From assembly GCF_022352215.1 (NCBI RefSeq), contig NZ_JAKRWF010000002.1, positions 806,001 through 870,000 of the forward strand: a stretch of DNA of 64,000 nt. The letters are read 5' to 3'. The DNA comes from Flavihumibacter cheonanensis. Lineage in GTDB: Bacteria > Bacteroidota > Bacteroidia > Chitinophagales > Chitinophagaceae. The notes beneath the pieces are model-generated. The model did no database searches, was not told where the DNA came from, and saw only the letters and a list, made by a program, of their open reading frames with translations. Of the stretch, positions 16,595 through 25,877 are shown in pieces (position 1 is the stretch's first letter; the number at the start of each line of letters is the position of its first letter). A program made the position numbers and the translations under genes.

Positions 16595-17536
16595 ATGAAA
16601 AAATTTATAACATCCCGCTTACTTCTGATCGCGGTGGCCTTATTCAGTGTATTTACATTCTCAGCTTGTTCTGATGATGATGATGACAATCAGCCGGCAG
16701 ATCCAACTATTACAGATGTGGTTGCTACCAATCCTAACTTCTCACTGCTCCTGGCTGCGGTTTCCAAAGCAGGTTTAGCAGACGAGTTGGCTGCTCCCGG
16801 CAATCTGACCGTATTTGCACCTGATAATGAAGCTTTCGCGGCTGCCGGTATCAACCAGGCCTTTATCAACAGCGCAACTCCACAGGCATTGGCTGATATC
16901 CTGCTGTACCATGTAGTAGGTGCAAGAGTTGGTTCCGCAAACGTGCCTGCAAGTGACAGCGTGCGTTCACTGGGACAAAAATTAATCTTTGCCTCCAGAA
17001 ATGCAAATGGAGTGTTTGTGAATGGAGTGTCTGTAAAAACTGCGGATGTAGCTGCCAGCAATGGGGTAATTCATGTAATCAGCAATGTACTGATTCCACC
17101 AACGCAAACAATTGCGGGTATAGCAACAGGATCTCCTGATTTCTCCATCCTGGTTTCTGCTGTTACCAAAGCAGGACTGGTAAATGCAATCAGCAGCCCT
17201 GGTAAGTATACCGTATTTGCACCTACAAACGCTGCCTTCCAGGCTGCCGGTGTAACTCAGGCAACTATTGATGCCCTATCTGTTGCTGAAGTAACTGCTA
17301 TTGTCGGACAGCACGTAATTGGTACAAACGTTTACGCAAGTGATTTGATCAATAACGGAACTGCTCCTACATTAAATCCAGCTGCAACACTTACCATTGG
17401 TACAAATCCTCCCAGCGTAAAAGTAACCGGCAGCAGCAGTACTGCGAGCAATGTAGTTACCACTACCCCTGGAGCCACATTTAATATCACTGCCACCAAC
17501 GGTGTGGTTCATGTGATCGATCGCGTTATCCTGTAG
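16595..17536 (+). CDS. Fasciclin-domain lipoprotein 2
   Basis: Lipoprotein of 313 residues with signal peptide and lipobox (LFSVFTFSAC), then an acidic linker of Asp residues (SDDDDDNQ) of the kind linked to surface export of Bacteroidota lipoproteins, then two FAS1 domains (NLTVFAPDNEAF, YHVVGARVGSA, GVIHVISNVLIP; then KYTVFAPTNAAFQ, GVVHVIDRVIL). The start is the ATG at 16595, directly before a Lys-rich signal peptide; a longer frame upstream would cover the direct repeats. The pair with the preceding fasciclin gene looks like a tandem duplication that has diverged considerably. Confidence 0.92.
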   Translation: MKKFITSRLLLIAVALFSVFTFSACSDDDDDNQPADPTITDVVATNPNFSLLLAAVSKAGLADELAAPGNLTVFAPDNEAFAAAGINQAFINSATPQALADILLYHVVGARVGSANVPASDSVRSLGQKLIFASRNANGVFVNGVSVKTADVAASNGVIHVISNVLIPPTQTIAGIATGSPDFSILVSAVTKAGLVNAISSPGKYTVFAPTNAAFQAAGVTQATIDALSVAEVTAIVGQHVIGTNVYASDLINNGTAPTLNPAATLTIGTNPPSVKVTGSSSTASNVVTTTPGATFNITATNGVVHVIDRVIL

Positions 17537-17573
17537 AAAGATTGTAGTAGTTTTGATACTGCGGGGATGGCTA

Positions 17574-17608
17574 GATAGTTCCGGCTTTAACGCCGGAACT
17601 ATCTTCTT
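17574..17608 (+). terminator. Terminator after the fasciclin genes
   Basis: GATAGTTCCGGC (17574-17585) and GCCGGAACTATC (17592-17603) form a perfect 12-bp stem around TTTAAC, followed by TTCTT. It separates the fasciclin genes from the histidine kinase gene. Confidence 0.7.
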
Positions 17609-17623
17609 ACTTAACCTCTACCC

Positions 17624-18643
17624 ATGTTTGCCCATAAATACAGACTCTGGTTTGCCCTTTTTCTTGGATGCTATTCTTACCTGAATACGCTCTATGCAGA
17701 GGTCTATACCTATTACCAGATTCAGGCTCCCTGGTACCTTAGCCTGCTCACCATTTTACTCGTTACCCTGGGAGTTTGGGAATCCAACCGATTACTTGAT
17801 AACCGAATTCAAAAATCCTGGGCTAACAAAACACAACTCACCCGTATCGGTATTTCTTTCCTTGCGGGAACTATCGCATCTGTATTGATCGCATTGGTTA
17901 TTATTGCCATTACTGCAAGGGGCCTTGCAGGACTCAGAGGCGCAGCTGTTTCTCTTCCCATGAAGCTGACTACTATGTATGCTACCAGGATCAACCTGTT
18001 TTTGCATATCATTAATGCGTTGTTTGTTTTCATTGGTAACCTCCGGCAAAAAGAAGTGGAAGCGGAAGCGCTCAAAAGAAATACTGCGCAGGCACAACTT
18101 CAGATAATCCGAAACCAGATCAATCCCCATTTCCTTTTTAATAACCTGAATGTATTATCAGGATTACTCGTTAAAAACAACCCGGAGGCTAATGAATTTG
18201 TTGAGTCTTTTGCCGCTGTTTATCGCTATTTATTAAGCAATCAGGATAAGGAATTGGTTTCTCTTCGGTCTGAACTCGAATTTATTCAACCTTATATCTT
18301 CCTTTTAACCAAACGATTCCCCGAAAGTTTATCCATCTCCCTATATGTTCAGGAAGGCGAAAAAGACAAGCGAATTGTACCTGGCGCTTTACAGTTGTTG
18401 ATCGAGAATGCGATCAAGCATAATATATTGTCTAAACAATTCCCACTGGTTATTGATATTTCAGTGAACGGAAATAACAGTTTGGTTGTTAGTAATAACC
18501 TGCAAATCAAAAGTCCCGTTGAACCGTCAACGCAAATTGGACTTAATAATATCCGTCAGCGATATGAATTAAGTACAGGCCAGACGATCAGCATCAAAAA
18601 GGACGACCGGATTTTCAGTGTTCATTTACCATTAATAACCTAA
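17624..18643 (+). CDS. LytS/YehU-type sensor histidine kinase
   Basis: Inner-membrane sensor kinase of 339 residues. The N-terminal half has about four hydrophobic helices (to about residue 145) and no recognisable periplasmic sensor domain. It is followed by the His_kinase domain of the LytS class with the phospho-acceptor in NQINPHFLFNNLNVLSG (His169) and an ATP-binding HATPase region (LQLLIENAIKHN, GLNNIRQRYEL). The cognate response regulator starts 8 bp downstream. The stimulus is unknown; in other bacteria such kinases sense membrane potential or metabolites such as pyruvate. Confidence 0.92.
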   Translation: MFAHKYRLWFALFLGCYSYLNTLYAEVYTYYQIQAPWYLSLLTILLVTLGVWESNRLLDNRIQKSWANKTQLTRIGISFLAGTIASVLIALVIIAITARGLAGLRGAAVSLPMKLTTMYATRINLFLHIINALFVFIGNLRQKEVEAEALKRNTAQAQLQIIRNQINPHFLFNNLNVLSGLLVKNNPEANEFVESFAAVYRYLLSNQDKELVSLRSELEFIQPYIFLLTKRFPESLSISLYVQEGEKDKRIVPGALQLLIENAIKHNILSKQFPLVIDISVNGNNSLVVSNNLQIKSPVEPSTQIGLNNIRQRYELSTGQTISIKKDDRIFSVHLPLIT

Positions 18644-18651
18644 TCTCGTTT

Positions 18652-19374
18652 ATGCGAACGCTTATTGTTGAAGATGAGCCATTGGCTGCGGAACGTCTGA
18701 CAGTACTCCTCCAACAATTGCGCCCGTCTGCAGTTGTAGCGGCTGTCACGGATAGTATTTCAGAAACCATTCAATGGCTGAATGAAAACCCATCGCCTGA
18801 TTTGATCCTTATGGATATTCAGCTTTCAGATGGTCCCTCTTTCGAAATTTTCAGAACAATCAAATCAGATTGCCCCATCATTCTGACTACCGCATTTGAT
18901 TCTTATGCGATGGATGCTTTCAAATTGCTGAGTATTGATTATTTACTCAAACCTGTTTCTAAATCTGCACTTAAACAGGCCCTCGATAAACTGGATCTTC
19001 TGTCGGGGAAGAATACCATCCTTCCTAAGACCTATAAATCACGGTTCCTCGCCAGGATTGGAAGTCGCAGTTTCTTTATAGATGCCGCCGATATCGCTTA
19101 TTTCTCCGCCGACAATAAAATTGTATATTTAAACGCGCATGACGGTACTCGTTACATTGTAGACTATACACTGGAAAGCCTGGAACTGGTGCTGGATCCA
19201 CGACAGTTTTTCCGGCTAAACAGAAGTATCATTGTACAGGCATCCGCCATTCAACACATTAAACCATATATCAACAGCCGACTCAAACTCAATGTGAAAG
19301 CTGGTTCCAACCTGGATGAACTGATTGTTAGCAGAGAACGGGTACCGGCATTCCGCGAATGGGCTGAGAGTTAA
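18652..19374 (+). CDS. LytTR-family response regulator
   Basis: Two-domain regulator of 240 residues. The receiver domain (about residues 1-120) has the acidic pocket VEDEP, phospho-acceptor Asp55 in LILMDIQLSD and the conserved Lys of LLKPVSKSALKQAL. The C-terminal LytTR DNA-binding domain (about residues 130-238) includes IAYFSADNKIVYLNA and FFRLNRSIIVQASAI. LytTR proteins bind direct repeats with a 21-bp period; matching repeats stand upstream of the two nearby fasciclin genes, which are therefore the best candidate targets. Co-transcribed with the kinase. Confidence 0.94.
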   Translation: MRTLIVEDEPLAAERLTVLLQQLRPSAVVAAVTDSISETIQWLNENPSPDLILMDIQLSDGPSFEIFRTIKSDCPIILTTAFDSYAMDAFKLLSIDYLLKPVSKSALKQALDKLDLLSGKNTILPKTYKSRFLARIGSRSFFIDAADIAYFSADNKIVYLNAHDGTRYIVDYTLESLELVLDPRQFFRLNRSIIVQASAIQHIKPYINSRLKLNVKAGSNLDELIVSRERVPAFREWAES

Positions 19375-19384
19375 CTTATTGCTT

Positions 19385-20089
19385 ATGAGAATTTCATTGC
19401 TCATTCTGTTTGTCTTGTTTTTTGTTGGTGCAGTGGCCCAGGGTAAAAAGGAAGATGTACTATATCTGAAAAACGGATCTGTTATCCGTGGCCAGCTTGT
19501 TGGTTCTTCAGATCAGCAGACCCGCATCCTTACGCAGGATGGTTCCATATGGTCTTTCAATAAAGCTGAACTCGACTCTATCCGATCCGAAAAACGCTAT
19601 CGGAATTTTGCATACAAAACAAAAGGATTTGCACATTTCAGTGAACTTGGTCCGCTTGTAGCAGGGAAAACAACGGTTGATGGTGTAACTACTGCCGCCT
19701 TTTCCTTTCAAACGGTTAACGGGTATAAGTTCAACCAGTTTGCCATGCTGGGTTTTGGTACCGGTGTGGATCTGTATGCCACCCAAACAATCGTTCCGCT
19801 TTTCGCCAGTTTCCGGGGAGATATCGCTACCAACGGTACCGTGCTTCCGTTTTATTTTATCGATGCAGGATATGGAGCGAATATTACCCAGGATTCACAG
19901 GCCGGTGAAGATTTTAAAGGAGGGTTATTATATGCTGCCGGACTCGGTGTAAAAATTCCGTTCAATCGTTCTGCCGGCTTTTTGCTGAGCATTGGGTACC
20001 GTTACCAGGCAACCCAATCAATCCGCAACCAGGATGAGATCGATACGAAGTACCGCCGCCTGGCCATCCGAGCGGGCTTTTTCCTTTAA
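19385..20089 (+). CDS. Small outer-membrane beta-barrel-like protein
   Basis: Exported protein of 234 residues. The ATG at 19385 gives a clean signal peptide (MRISLLILFVLFFVGAVAQG). The segment LYLKNGSVIRGQLVG with DGSIWSFNKAELDSI resembles the short sequence-recognition repeat often found before barrels in Bacteroidota proteins. The rest consists of alternating strands (YKFNQFAMLGFGTGVDLY, LLSIGYRYQATQS) ending in Phe-Leu, consistent with an 8-stranded barrel. It lies 10 bp after the regulator gene and probably belongs to its transcript. Function unknown; a 4-bp convergent overlap with mnmD. Confidence 0.75.
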   Translation: MRISLLILFVLFFVGAVAQGKKEDVLYLKNGSVIRGQLVGSSDQQTRILTQDGSIWSFNKAELDSIRSEKRYRNFAYKTKGFAHFSELGPLVAGKTTVDGVTTAAFSFQTVNGYKFNQFAMLGFGTGVDLYATQTIVPLFASFRGDIATNGTVLPFYFIDAGYGANITQDSQAGEDFKGGLLYAAGLGVKIPFNRSAGFLLSIGYRYQATQSIRNQDEIDTKYRRLAIRAGFFL

Positions 20090-20760
20090 GTTGTCATTGG
20101 TTTAGTGGCTCGTACCATTTCTCTTTTACCAGGCGGACCAGGAATTTTTTCAATGCTGAATCCCGCTGCCTGCATGGCTCTTCTGACGATGCCTTTGCTG
20201 CAGTAGGTGACAAGTATGCCACCCGGCTTCATGTTATCAAACAGTTTCTTGAATACGGATTCGGTCCATAATTCCGGTTGGGCCGTTGGTGCGAATGCAT
20301 CAAAATATACAATATCATAGTTGCCGGTGGGATGAAAAGCTTCAAGTGCAGTTTCCCGCTTATACAAGTAAAATTCCGGAGTAACGTTCACCCACTCATT
20401 CCATGCTGCCAGATGCATGGCTTTAAAATGTTCAACGGCATCCTGCTTTTTTAATAATGCTGCGTAATTCAGTTGCAGGGCCATTTCAAGTGAAACCGGA
20501 TAAGCTTCCAGGCTTTCATACCAGATTTCCCGGCCTTCAGCTTCCAGTAACGAGAGCAAGGCATTCAGTCCGGTTCCAAAACCCATTTCAAGAATAGTTA
20601 ATGCACCAGGGGAAGACTGCATTTTATAGCGCAACCCCGCTTCAATGAATACATGCATTGACTCCTGCACTGCACCGTGTTTGGAATGATAGGTAACCTG
20701 AAGTTCAGGTATCGAAATAGTATGACTGCCATCCGCTGTTGCCTCCAGGATTCTTTCCAT
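20086..20760 (-). CDS. mnmD: tRNA U34 methyltransferase MnmD
   Basis: SAM-dependent methyltransferase of 224 residues that completes the mnm5(s2)U34 modification of tRNA by methylating the aminomethyl group. It corresponds to the MnmC1 half of the E. coli bifunctional MnmC; the oxidase half is absent, which is the stand-alone MnmD form. Visible motifs are LEMGFGTGLNALLSL (SAM-binding motif I) and YDIVYFDAFAPTAQPELW with the DAF signature. The 4-bp overlap with the preceding gene is convergent; the glycosylase gene diverges 28 bp away. Confidence 0.92.
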   Translation of the reverse strand: MERILEATADGSHTISIPELQVTYHSKHGAVQESMHVFIEAGLRYKMQSSPGALTILEMGFGTGLNALLSLLEAEGREIWYESLEAYPVSLEMALQLNYAALLKKQDAVEHFKAMHLAAWNEWVNVTPEFYLYKRETALEAFHPTGNYDIVYFDAFAPTAQPELWTESVFKKLFDNMKPGGILVTYCSKGIVRRAMQAAGFSIEKIPGPPGKREMVRATKPMTT

Positions 20761-20788
20761 ACTGCGAAGTTAATTACTACTTTCGGGT

Positions 20789-21394
20789 ATGTCTTATTTA
20801 GATCACCTTTCACTGGATAAGAAGATGGCTTCCATCCTTGATGGAGAACCCTTCGTGCTTAAAAAACAAAAGCGGCTGGATTTCTACCTGTGCAGCTCTA
20901 TTATGAGTCAACAGTTATCTGTAAAAGTAGCTGCCGTAATCAAGCAGCGATTTTTATCACTGTATGATGATAAGCATCCACATCCGCAACAGATCCTGGA
21001 AACGCCTTTTGAAACATTACGGGGAATCGGTTTGTCCAATGCAAAAGTAAACTATGTACAAAATGTGGCGCGTTTCGCTCTTGAAGAAGGGATGGATTAC
21101 AAAAAACTCGACAAGCTTTCCAATGAAGAAGTAATCGCTTATCTGACACAAATCAAGGGTGTTGGCAGATGGACGGTCGAAATGTTACTTATGTTCGCAA
21201 TGGCAAGAGAAGATGTGTTTGCTATTGATGATTTGGGCATACAGATGGCGATGAAAAGACTCTATCGCCTCGATGATGCTGACCGGAAAAATTTCAGGGA
21301 AAAAATGCTGAAGATCTCTAAGAAATGGGCTCCCTACCGAACCTATGCCTGCGTACATCTCTGGAAATGGAAAGATAATGGGCCGGCTGTCTAA
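20789..21394 (+). CDS. AlkA-like DNA-3-methyladenine glycosylase (HhH-GPD)
   Basis: Base-excision repair glycosylase of 201 residues that removes alkylated purines. It has the HhH-GPD fold: the helix-hairpin-helix QIKGVGRWTVEMLL (residues 121-134) and the catalytic Asp in FAIDDLGIQ (probably Asp148). SSIMSQQLSVKVAA is the family segment near the N-terminus. It lacks the N-terminal domain of E. coli AlkA, as usual for the short bacterial and yeast MAG-type enzymes. It ends in a 4-bp convergent overlap with the next gene. Confidence 0.9.
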   Translation: MSYLDHLSLDKKMASILDGEPFVLKKQKRLDFYLCSSIMSQQLSVKVAAVIKQRFLSLYDDKHPHPQQILETPFETLRGIGLSNAKVNYVQNVARFALEEGMDYKKLDKLSNEEVIAYLTQIKGVGRWTVEMLLMFAMAREDVFAIDDLGIQMAMKRLYRLDDADRKNFREKMLKISKKWAPYRTYACVHLWKWKDNGPAV

Positions 21395-21774
21395 TACATT
21401 TTGGTAACCGTTACATAACTAATTTCATTCCGGATCACCTTGAATTTTTTTAACAGGATCCGCTGGGGTTTTACCCATTCAAAAACCAGTTCATCCGCAC
21501 AGGAGGAAGGGATTTTATATACTTTTTCAAAGCTGGAGCCAACCATCTTGTCTTCATATACCAACTCTCCTTCCTGATCACGTACGAATAAAGTGGTCTT
21601 TTCTTTTTTTGAAGTATTCAACCTCGCTTTGAAAAACAGGTAACCATCTTCCGCTTTTAGAAATTCAATTGAAGCTGCACTAGTTGCTGTTTGCCCGTTT
21701 ACTGAAAGCAAACAGGCGAAAAAAAATCCCAATAGAAAAAAGATGCTTGTTCCTATGGTAGTACAATTTTTCAT
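21391..21774 (-). CDS. Small secreted protein of unknown function
   Basis: A 127-residue protein with a signal peptide (FFLLGFFFACLLSVNGQ) and no lipobox at the cleavage region. The mature part is beta-rich with conserved-looking segments LFVRDQEGELVYEDKM and LVFEWVKPQRILLKKFKV, resembling small C-terminal-domain-like Ig modules of Bacteroidota periplasmic proteins. I do not recognise a named family. It stands alone on the minus strand between the glycosylase and the patatin gene. Confidence 0.65.
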   Translation of the reverse strand: MKNCTTIGTSIFFLLGFFFACLLSVNGQTATSAASIEFLKAEDGYLFFKARLNTSKKEKTTLFVRDQEGELVYEDKMVGSSFEKVYKIPSSCADELVFEWVKPQRILLKKFKVIRNEISYVTVTKMY

Positions 21775-21808
21775 GCGTGAAAACTACCTCCTTAAAGTTA
21801 CCCAAAAA

Positions 21809-24235
21809 TTAATTCCCTGTTATCAAATCAAACTCTTTTAACAACGCGATCAGCCGGGGTTGGTTCACTAATCTGCGATCCATTTGATTCCGGACACTAT
21901 CCGATATAAACCAGTTCATGGCATAGGGACCTTTGGAAAGCGTATCACCCGGTACGTCCGGATCATTGTACAAATGGATGGGGATGTATTCAAAAGACCG
22001 AAAAACGCCTTTTGGGGCCTGTTGCTGCAGGTCCTGAATATAGGTGATAAAGCGGCGGTCATTCACTGTTGTCTGCATATCAAATGCACCGGTGATGGTG
22101 AGCAACGGCGAGAGCAGATCGTTGACAAATGGACCGATCGGTTTTAATGGAACAGTCCCCTGCGGGCTGTTGGTTATCTGAATAACCCGAATGTTCAGTT
22201 TTGCGGATCGTTTGCGGATTTCATCATCCGGACTGGCAGCTGCCAGTTTCAAAAGCGTCCGGATCATTTCCTGCACTGCACCGGCTCCGGAATTATCAAA
22301 ATACCCCCCGTCTACGAAATAATGCGCCCTGGTAGTGTCTATACCGTTGGGGGTGGAAGGGGTTTTGAGCTGGTTGATGCGTCCTGCGGGACTTATATAC
22401 GGAAACCTGGCTCCCAATATCGTGGCAGTGCTTAAGCGGATTGTCTGATCCCTGGGCAAAAGAGCCGCAACATCTACCCTGCGGTTGAAAATATTCGGAG
22501 CGATGTGAATGTTTGACACCACTCCGGGATTTCCATCTTTAACCCGGGTTGTATTTATAAACAACACCGGCAATGAATGCGGTACGCCGGTTTGGGTTAG
22601 ACACTGATCAAACCAGGTACTGTCGAAGCCCACCCGATAATAGGAGGCATCAATACCTCTTTCAATGGCCTGCTCCAATGCTTCTGCGCGGTCTTCATTG
22701 GGTACAAACTTGTTAAGTAAGGGAATGTAGTTGAAGAAATCCGGTCCCAGCATCCTTGCCAGTGTGAAGCTCAAAAAATCCTGGCGCAGAAACTCACGGC
22801 CAGATGCTTCAAATCCCTTTACCGGTTCCTTTTTTTGCTGGTGTAATAAGGTGGTGTAAAAATTGGCAATTCCCAACCCGCCTCCAGATGTACCCGATAA
22901 ACAAAACAAATGGCGCGAAAAACGGCCGCGGGGATTCTGTAAGGACGCATCTTCCAATTTTCCCAAAACAGATGCTACCCAATAGGCTGATCTGGAAGCG
23001 CCTCCATTCGCCAATACCAGGTACATATCATAGGAACTGGCCGTATCAATTTCCGGCCTTGATTTTATCCAGTGATAAAAATATTCGGATAACTGTTGCC
23101 GCTTTTCATAAATCGCCGGATCCAATTGCCGCTCTGATAAACTTCCTGTTCTTACGATATGATGATCCGGTGTTGGAAGAAAAGCAGCAAATAGGAAAAT
23201 GAAAAAATGAAAATTGACCTGGAATTTACAGGATAGGGCGGATAACATATTGCCAAAACCAAGGAGAACTGCGAATGCAAGCAGGATAACAGCAAAAGGT
23301 CCTATTTGAACACTGGCTGCCAGGGAGTTAATCGCAAGCAGGTAAAAACATAAACCAATTGCGGCCACCAGGTTAAAAACGGCGAAATAACTTTTTTCTT
23401 CATTCGGCAGGTGTAAAAATTTCATGGATCGTTCCACCAGCTTTTCAAAAGGTTTGGCGGGATGAATGCCCGTTATTCGCCCTGCCTTCGATCCTTCCCT
23501 GATCATGTGTTGCCGGCGTACATTGATGTACAGCATATATAGAAAAAACAGGAGCAGTAGAAGCAGCAGAATATAGGGTATACTACTGAAGAGATCATAC
23601 TTTACATATAAAACCGGCAGCAGCAATACCAACCCGAACAGCACCCAGGCAATGTTTCTTAATAAGGCGGATTTACCCGGAATTTGTACCAGCCGGATCA
23701 GCGTTCGATCAGCCAACCAGGCGAGTAAGGCAGCACCAATCAGCACCAGGAAAGGCTGTTCCTGGACCCAGCTACCGGGAAAAAGGAGCAGGCTCAGAAC
23801 AATCATTACTACTAACAGACATCCATAACCGATAATGCGGGGAAACCGGTGCAGAAACCGCAATTCCATATCGTATAAGGACGCATAGGCCTGGTCACTT
23901 AACACTGGATCTATGATTCGTACTGCTTCCCGGTGTTGCCAGCTTTTTATGTAAGCAACCATCCGGGATGAATACCAGCTGACATAAACCCAGAAAAAAA
24001 TCGCTACCAGGAAGATCATCTTGGCGGCCAGAACATGACCAAAAGCGCCTGCAGTTTCAGTGAAGGAAATCAGTATATCCTGTCCCTGGCTAAGTTGAGA
24101 AAATGCCACCATGGCCAGGATGATGAATACCAGCGATGGGAAAAACAGCCAGCAACTCCGGAGCAGGTTCGACAGGAATCGTAAAAAGGGATATTTTCTG
24201 AGTCGGATCGATAAGAAAATACTTCCTGTACGCAT
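21809..24235 (-). CDS. Membrane-anchored patatin-like phospholipase
   Basis: An 808-residue protein joining a polytopic membrane region (about nine hydrophobic helices in residues 20-350) to a C-terminal patatin-like hydrolase. The catalytic dyad is visible: Ser450 in LSGTSGGGLG and Asp642 in YFVDGGYFDNSG. The oxyanion loop usually has GGG(x)R; here it reads NGGASRSAYW. Patatins cleave acyl chains from lipids. Membrane-fused versions are little studied. The product probably acts on membrane phospholipids from the cytoplasmic or periplasmic face; topology cannot be fixed from sequence alone. It ends a minus-strand run with obg, 10 bp away. Confidence 0.85.
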   Translation of the reverse strand: MRTGSIFLSIRLRKYPFLRFLSNLLRSCWLFFPSLVFIILAMVAFSQLSQGQDILISFTETAGAFGHVLAAKMIFLVAIFFWVYVSWYSSRMVAYIKSWQHREAVRIIDPVLSDQAYASLYDMELRFLHRFPRIIGYGCLLVVMIVLSLLLFPGSWVQEQPFLVLIGAALLAWLADRTLIRLVQIPGKSALLRNIAWVLFGLVLLLPVLYVKYDLFSSIPYILLLLLLLFFLYMLYINVRRQHMIREGSKAGRITGIHPAKPFEKLVERSMKFLHLPNEEKSYFAVFNLVAAIGLCFYLLAINSLAASVQIGPFAVILLAFAVLLGFGNMLSALSCKFQVNFHFFIFLFAAFLPTPDHHIVRTGSLSERQLDPAIYEKRQQLSEYFYHWIKSRPEIDTASSYDMYLVLANGGASRSAYWVASVLGKLEDASLQNPRGRFSRHLFCLSGTSGGGLGIANFYTTLLHQQKKEPVKGFEASGREFLRQDFLSFTLARMLGPDFFNYIPLLNKFVPNEDRAEALEQAIERGIDASYYRVGFDSTWFDQCLTQTGVPHSLPVLFINTTRVKDGNPGVVSNIHIAPNIFNRRVDVAALLPRDQTIRLSTATILGARFPYISPAGRINQLKTPSTPNGIDTTRAHYFVDGGYFDNSGAGAVQEMIRTLLKLAAASPDDEIRKRSAKLNIRVIQITNSPQGTVPLKPIGPFVNDLLSPLLTITGAFDMQTTVNDRRFITYIQDLQQQAPKGVFRSFEYIPIHLYNDPDVPGDTLSKGPYAMNWFISDSVRNQMDRRLVNQPRLIALLKEFDLITGN

Positions 24236-24245
24236 ATGAAAAGGT

Positions 24246-25250
24246 TTAGTCCACCGGCCGGTTGAGGATTTGCCAGAGCTGGTCTTTTAATTCCTTCAGT
24301 CCCTTTTGGGTTACAGAAGATATGAAAAGATGCGGATATTCCGCCGGCAGTTCCTTGCTGATAGCTGCTTTTAACTCTTCATCAAGCATATCGCTTTTAC
24401 TGATAGCAATTACAATGTCTTTTTCCAGTAGCTCCGGATTGTATTCTTCCAGTTCGTTGAGCAAGATCTCAAATTCCTTGCGGTGATCCTTGCTGTCGGC
24501 AGGAATCAGGAACAGGAGGGCGGAGTTACGTTCAATATGTCGCAGGAACCGGTGCCCCAGTCCGCGTCCTTCTGCGGCCCCTTCAATAATGCCGGGCAGG
24601 TCGGCAATACAGAAAGATTTTCCATCCCGGTATTCTACCATTCCCAGTTGAGGGCTCAGCGTCGTAAAGGCATAATCCGCGATCTTGGGTTTGGCAGCGG
24701 TGATCACACTCAGCAGGGTGGATTTTCCTGCATTCGGAAAACCAACTAATCCTACATCTGCCAGCACTTTTAATTCCAGAATCTTATAGCCCTCTACACC
24801 GGGCTCTCCGGGCTGGGCATGCTCAGGTGCCTGGTTGGTAGGAGTAGCAAAACGGGCATTTCCGAGCCCGCCACGGCCTCCTTTCATCAGGATGGCTTCC
24901 TGTCCATCTTCCAGGATTTCTGCTTCTTTTTCGCCAGTTTCCTCGTCAAAGGCGATGGTTCCAAGCGGAACGTCAATATAGATATCCTTTCCGCTACGAC
25001 CCGTGGAGTTATTGCCGCTTCCGCTTTCACCGTTTTCAGCAAGGATGTTTTTGTGATAGCGCAGGTGCAGAAGAGTCCATAGGTTTTTGTTACCACGTAA
25101 AATGATATGCGCTCCCCTGCCGCCATCGCCCCCATCGGGACCGGCTTTCGGGTTGAACTTGGTTCGCATGAAATGTTTACTTCCGGCTCCGCCATGACCG
25201 CTTCGGCAAAAGACGCGGATCTGGTCAACAAAATTTGATTTCTCTGACAC
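24246..25250 (-). CDS. obg: Ribosome-assembly GTPase Obg (CgtA)
   Basis: Essential GTPase of 334 residues acting in late 50S ribosome assembly and stress signalling. The N-terminal glycine-rich Obg fold ([20 protein letters not shown], then [11 protein letters not shown]) is followed by the G domain: G1 [11 protein letters not shown], switch TTLSPQLG, G3 [10 protein letters not shown]4 SKSD. The variable C-terminal OCT domain is absent, as in many Bacteroidota. It is followed by the patatin gene 10 bp downstream and preceded by paaY 30 bp upstream on the same strand. Confidence 0.96.
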   Translation of the reverse strand: MSEKSNFVDQIRVFCRSGHGGAGSKHFMRTKFNPKAGPDGGDGGRGAHIILRGNKNLWTLLHLRYHKNILAENGESGSGNNSTGRSGKDIYIDVPLGTIAFDEETGEKEAEILEDGQEAILMKGGRGGLGNARFATPTNQAPEHAQPGEPGVEGYKILELKVLADVGLVGFPNAGKSTLLSVITAAKPKIADYAFTTLSPQLGMVEYRDGKSFCIADLPGIIEGAAEGRGLGHRFLRHIERNSALLFLIPADSKDHRKEFEILLNELEEYNPELLEKDIVIAISKSDMLDEELKAAISKELPAEYPHLFISSVTQKGLKELKDQLWQILNRPVD

Positions 25251-25280
25251 GGTTATACGCTGTTAATCCGCGAAGGTAGT

Positions 25281-25871
25281 TCATTTGGACAACTGCCATG
25301 TTTCATACAGGATCTCCTGGCTTGGACGGTCGGCCGGAAGCTCCGATAATGGTTCGCAAATCTCGCTGTATTGCTGCATTTCTTTGGGTAATGCCTGGTA
25401 TAGGGCGGTACCCCTGGTTTTCCAGGAAAGCATTTCGTTACTTACTTCCTTAATGATTTTTCCGGGGTTTCCCACTACCAGGCTCCGGGGAGGAATGATG
25501 GTTCCTTCTTTAATAAAACTCAACGCTCCTATGATGGACTCATCACCCAGTTCAACACGATCCATGATCACCGAATTCATTCCTACCAGGCAATTACGGC
25601 CAATCTGTGCGCCATGAATAATAGCACCATGACCAATATGCGCACCTTCTTTAAGGCGAACCGTATACCCTGGAAACATATGGATTGTACAGTTCTCCTG
25701 TACATTACAGCCGGCTTCCAGTATGATGCCTCCCCAGTCGCCACGTAAAGCCGCACCCGGACCAATATAACAATCTTTACCAATGATCACATTTCCGGTT
25801 ATGCATGCCTGTGGGTGTACATAGGAACTGGGATGTACTACAGGTATAATTCCTTTGAATGAAATAAACAT
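25281..25871 (-). CDS. paaY: PaaY-like hexapeptide-repeat protein (gamma-carbonic-anhydrase fold)
   Basis: Left-handed beta-helix protein of 196 residues built of hexapeptide repeats, with metal-binding histidines of the gamma-carbonic anhydrase type (IHMFPG, IGHGAIIHGAQIG). In phenylacetate clusters PaaY is a thioesterase that removes dead-end CoA adducts. It is the last gene of the paa run, 6 bp after paaI. The length matches E. coli PaaY (about 196 aa). A generic carbonic-anhydrase-like protein would look similar; the position decides the name. Confidence 0.88.
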   Translation of the reverse strand: MFISFKGIIPVVHPSSYVHPQACITGNVIIGKDCYIGPGAALRGDWGGIILEAGCNVQENCTIHMFPGYTVRLKEGAHIGHGAIIHGAQIGRNCLVGMNSVIMDRVELGDESIIGALSFIKEGTIIPPRSLVVGNPGKIIKEVSNEMLSWKTRGTALYQALPKEMQQYSEICEPLSELPADRPSQEILYETWQLSK

Positions 25872-25877
25872 AGTATC

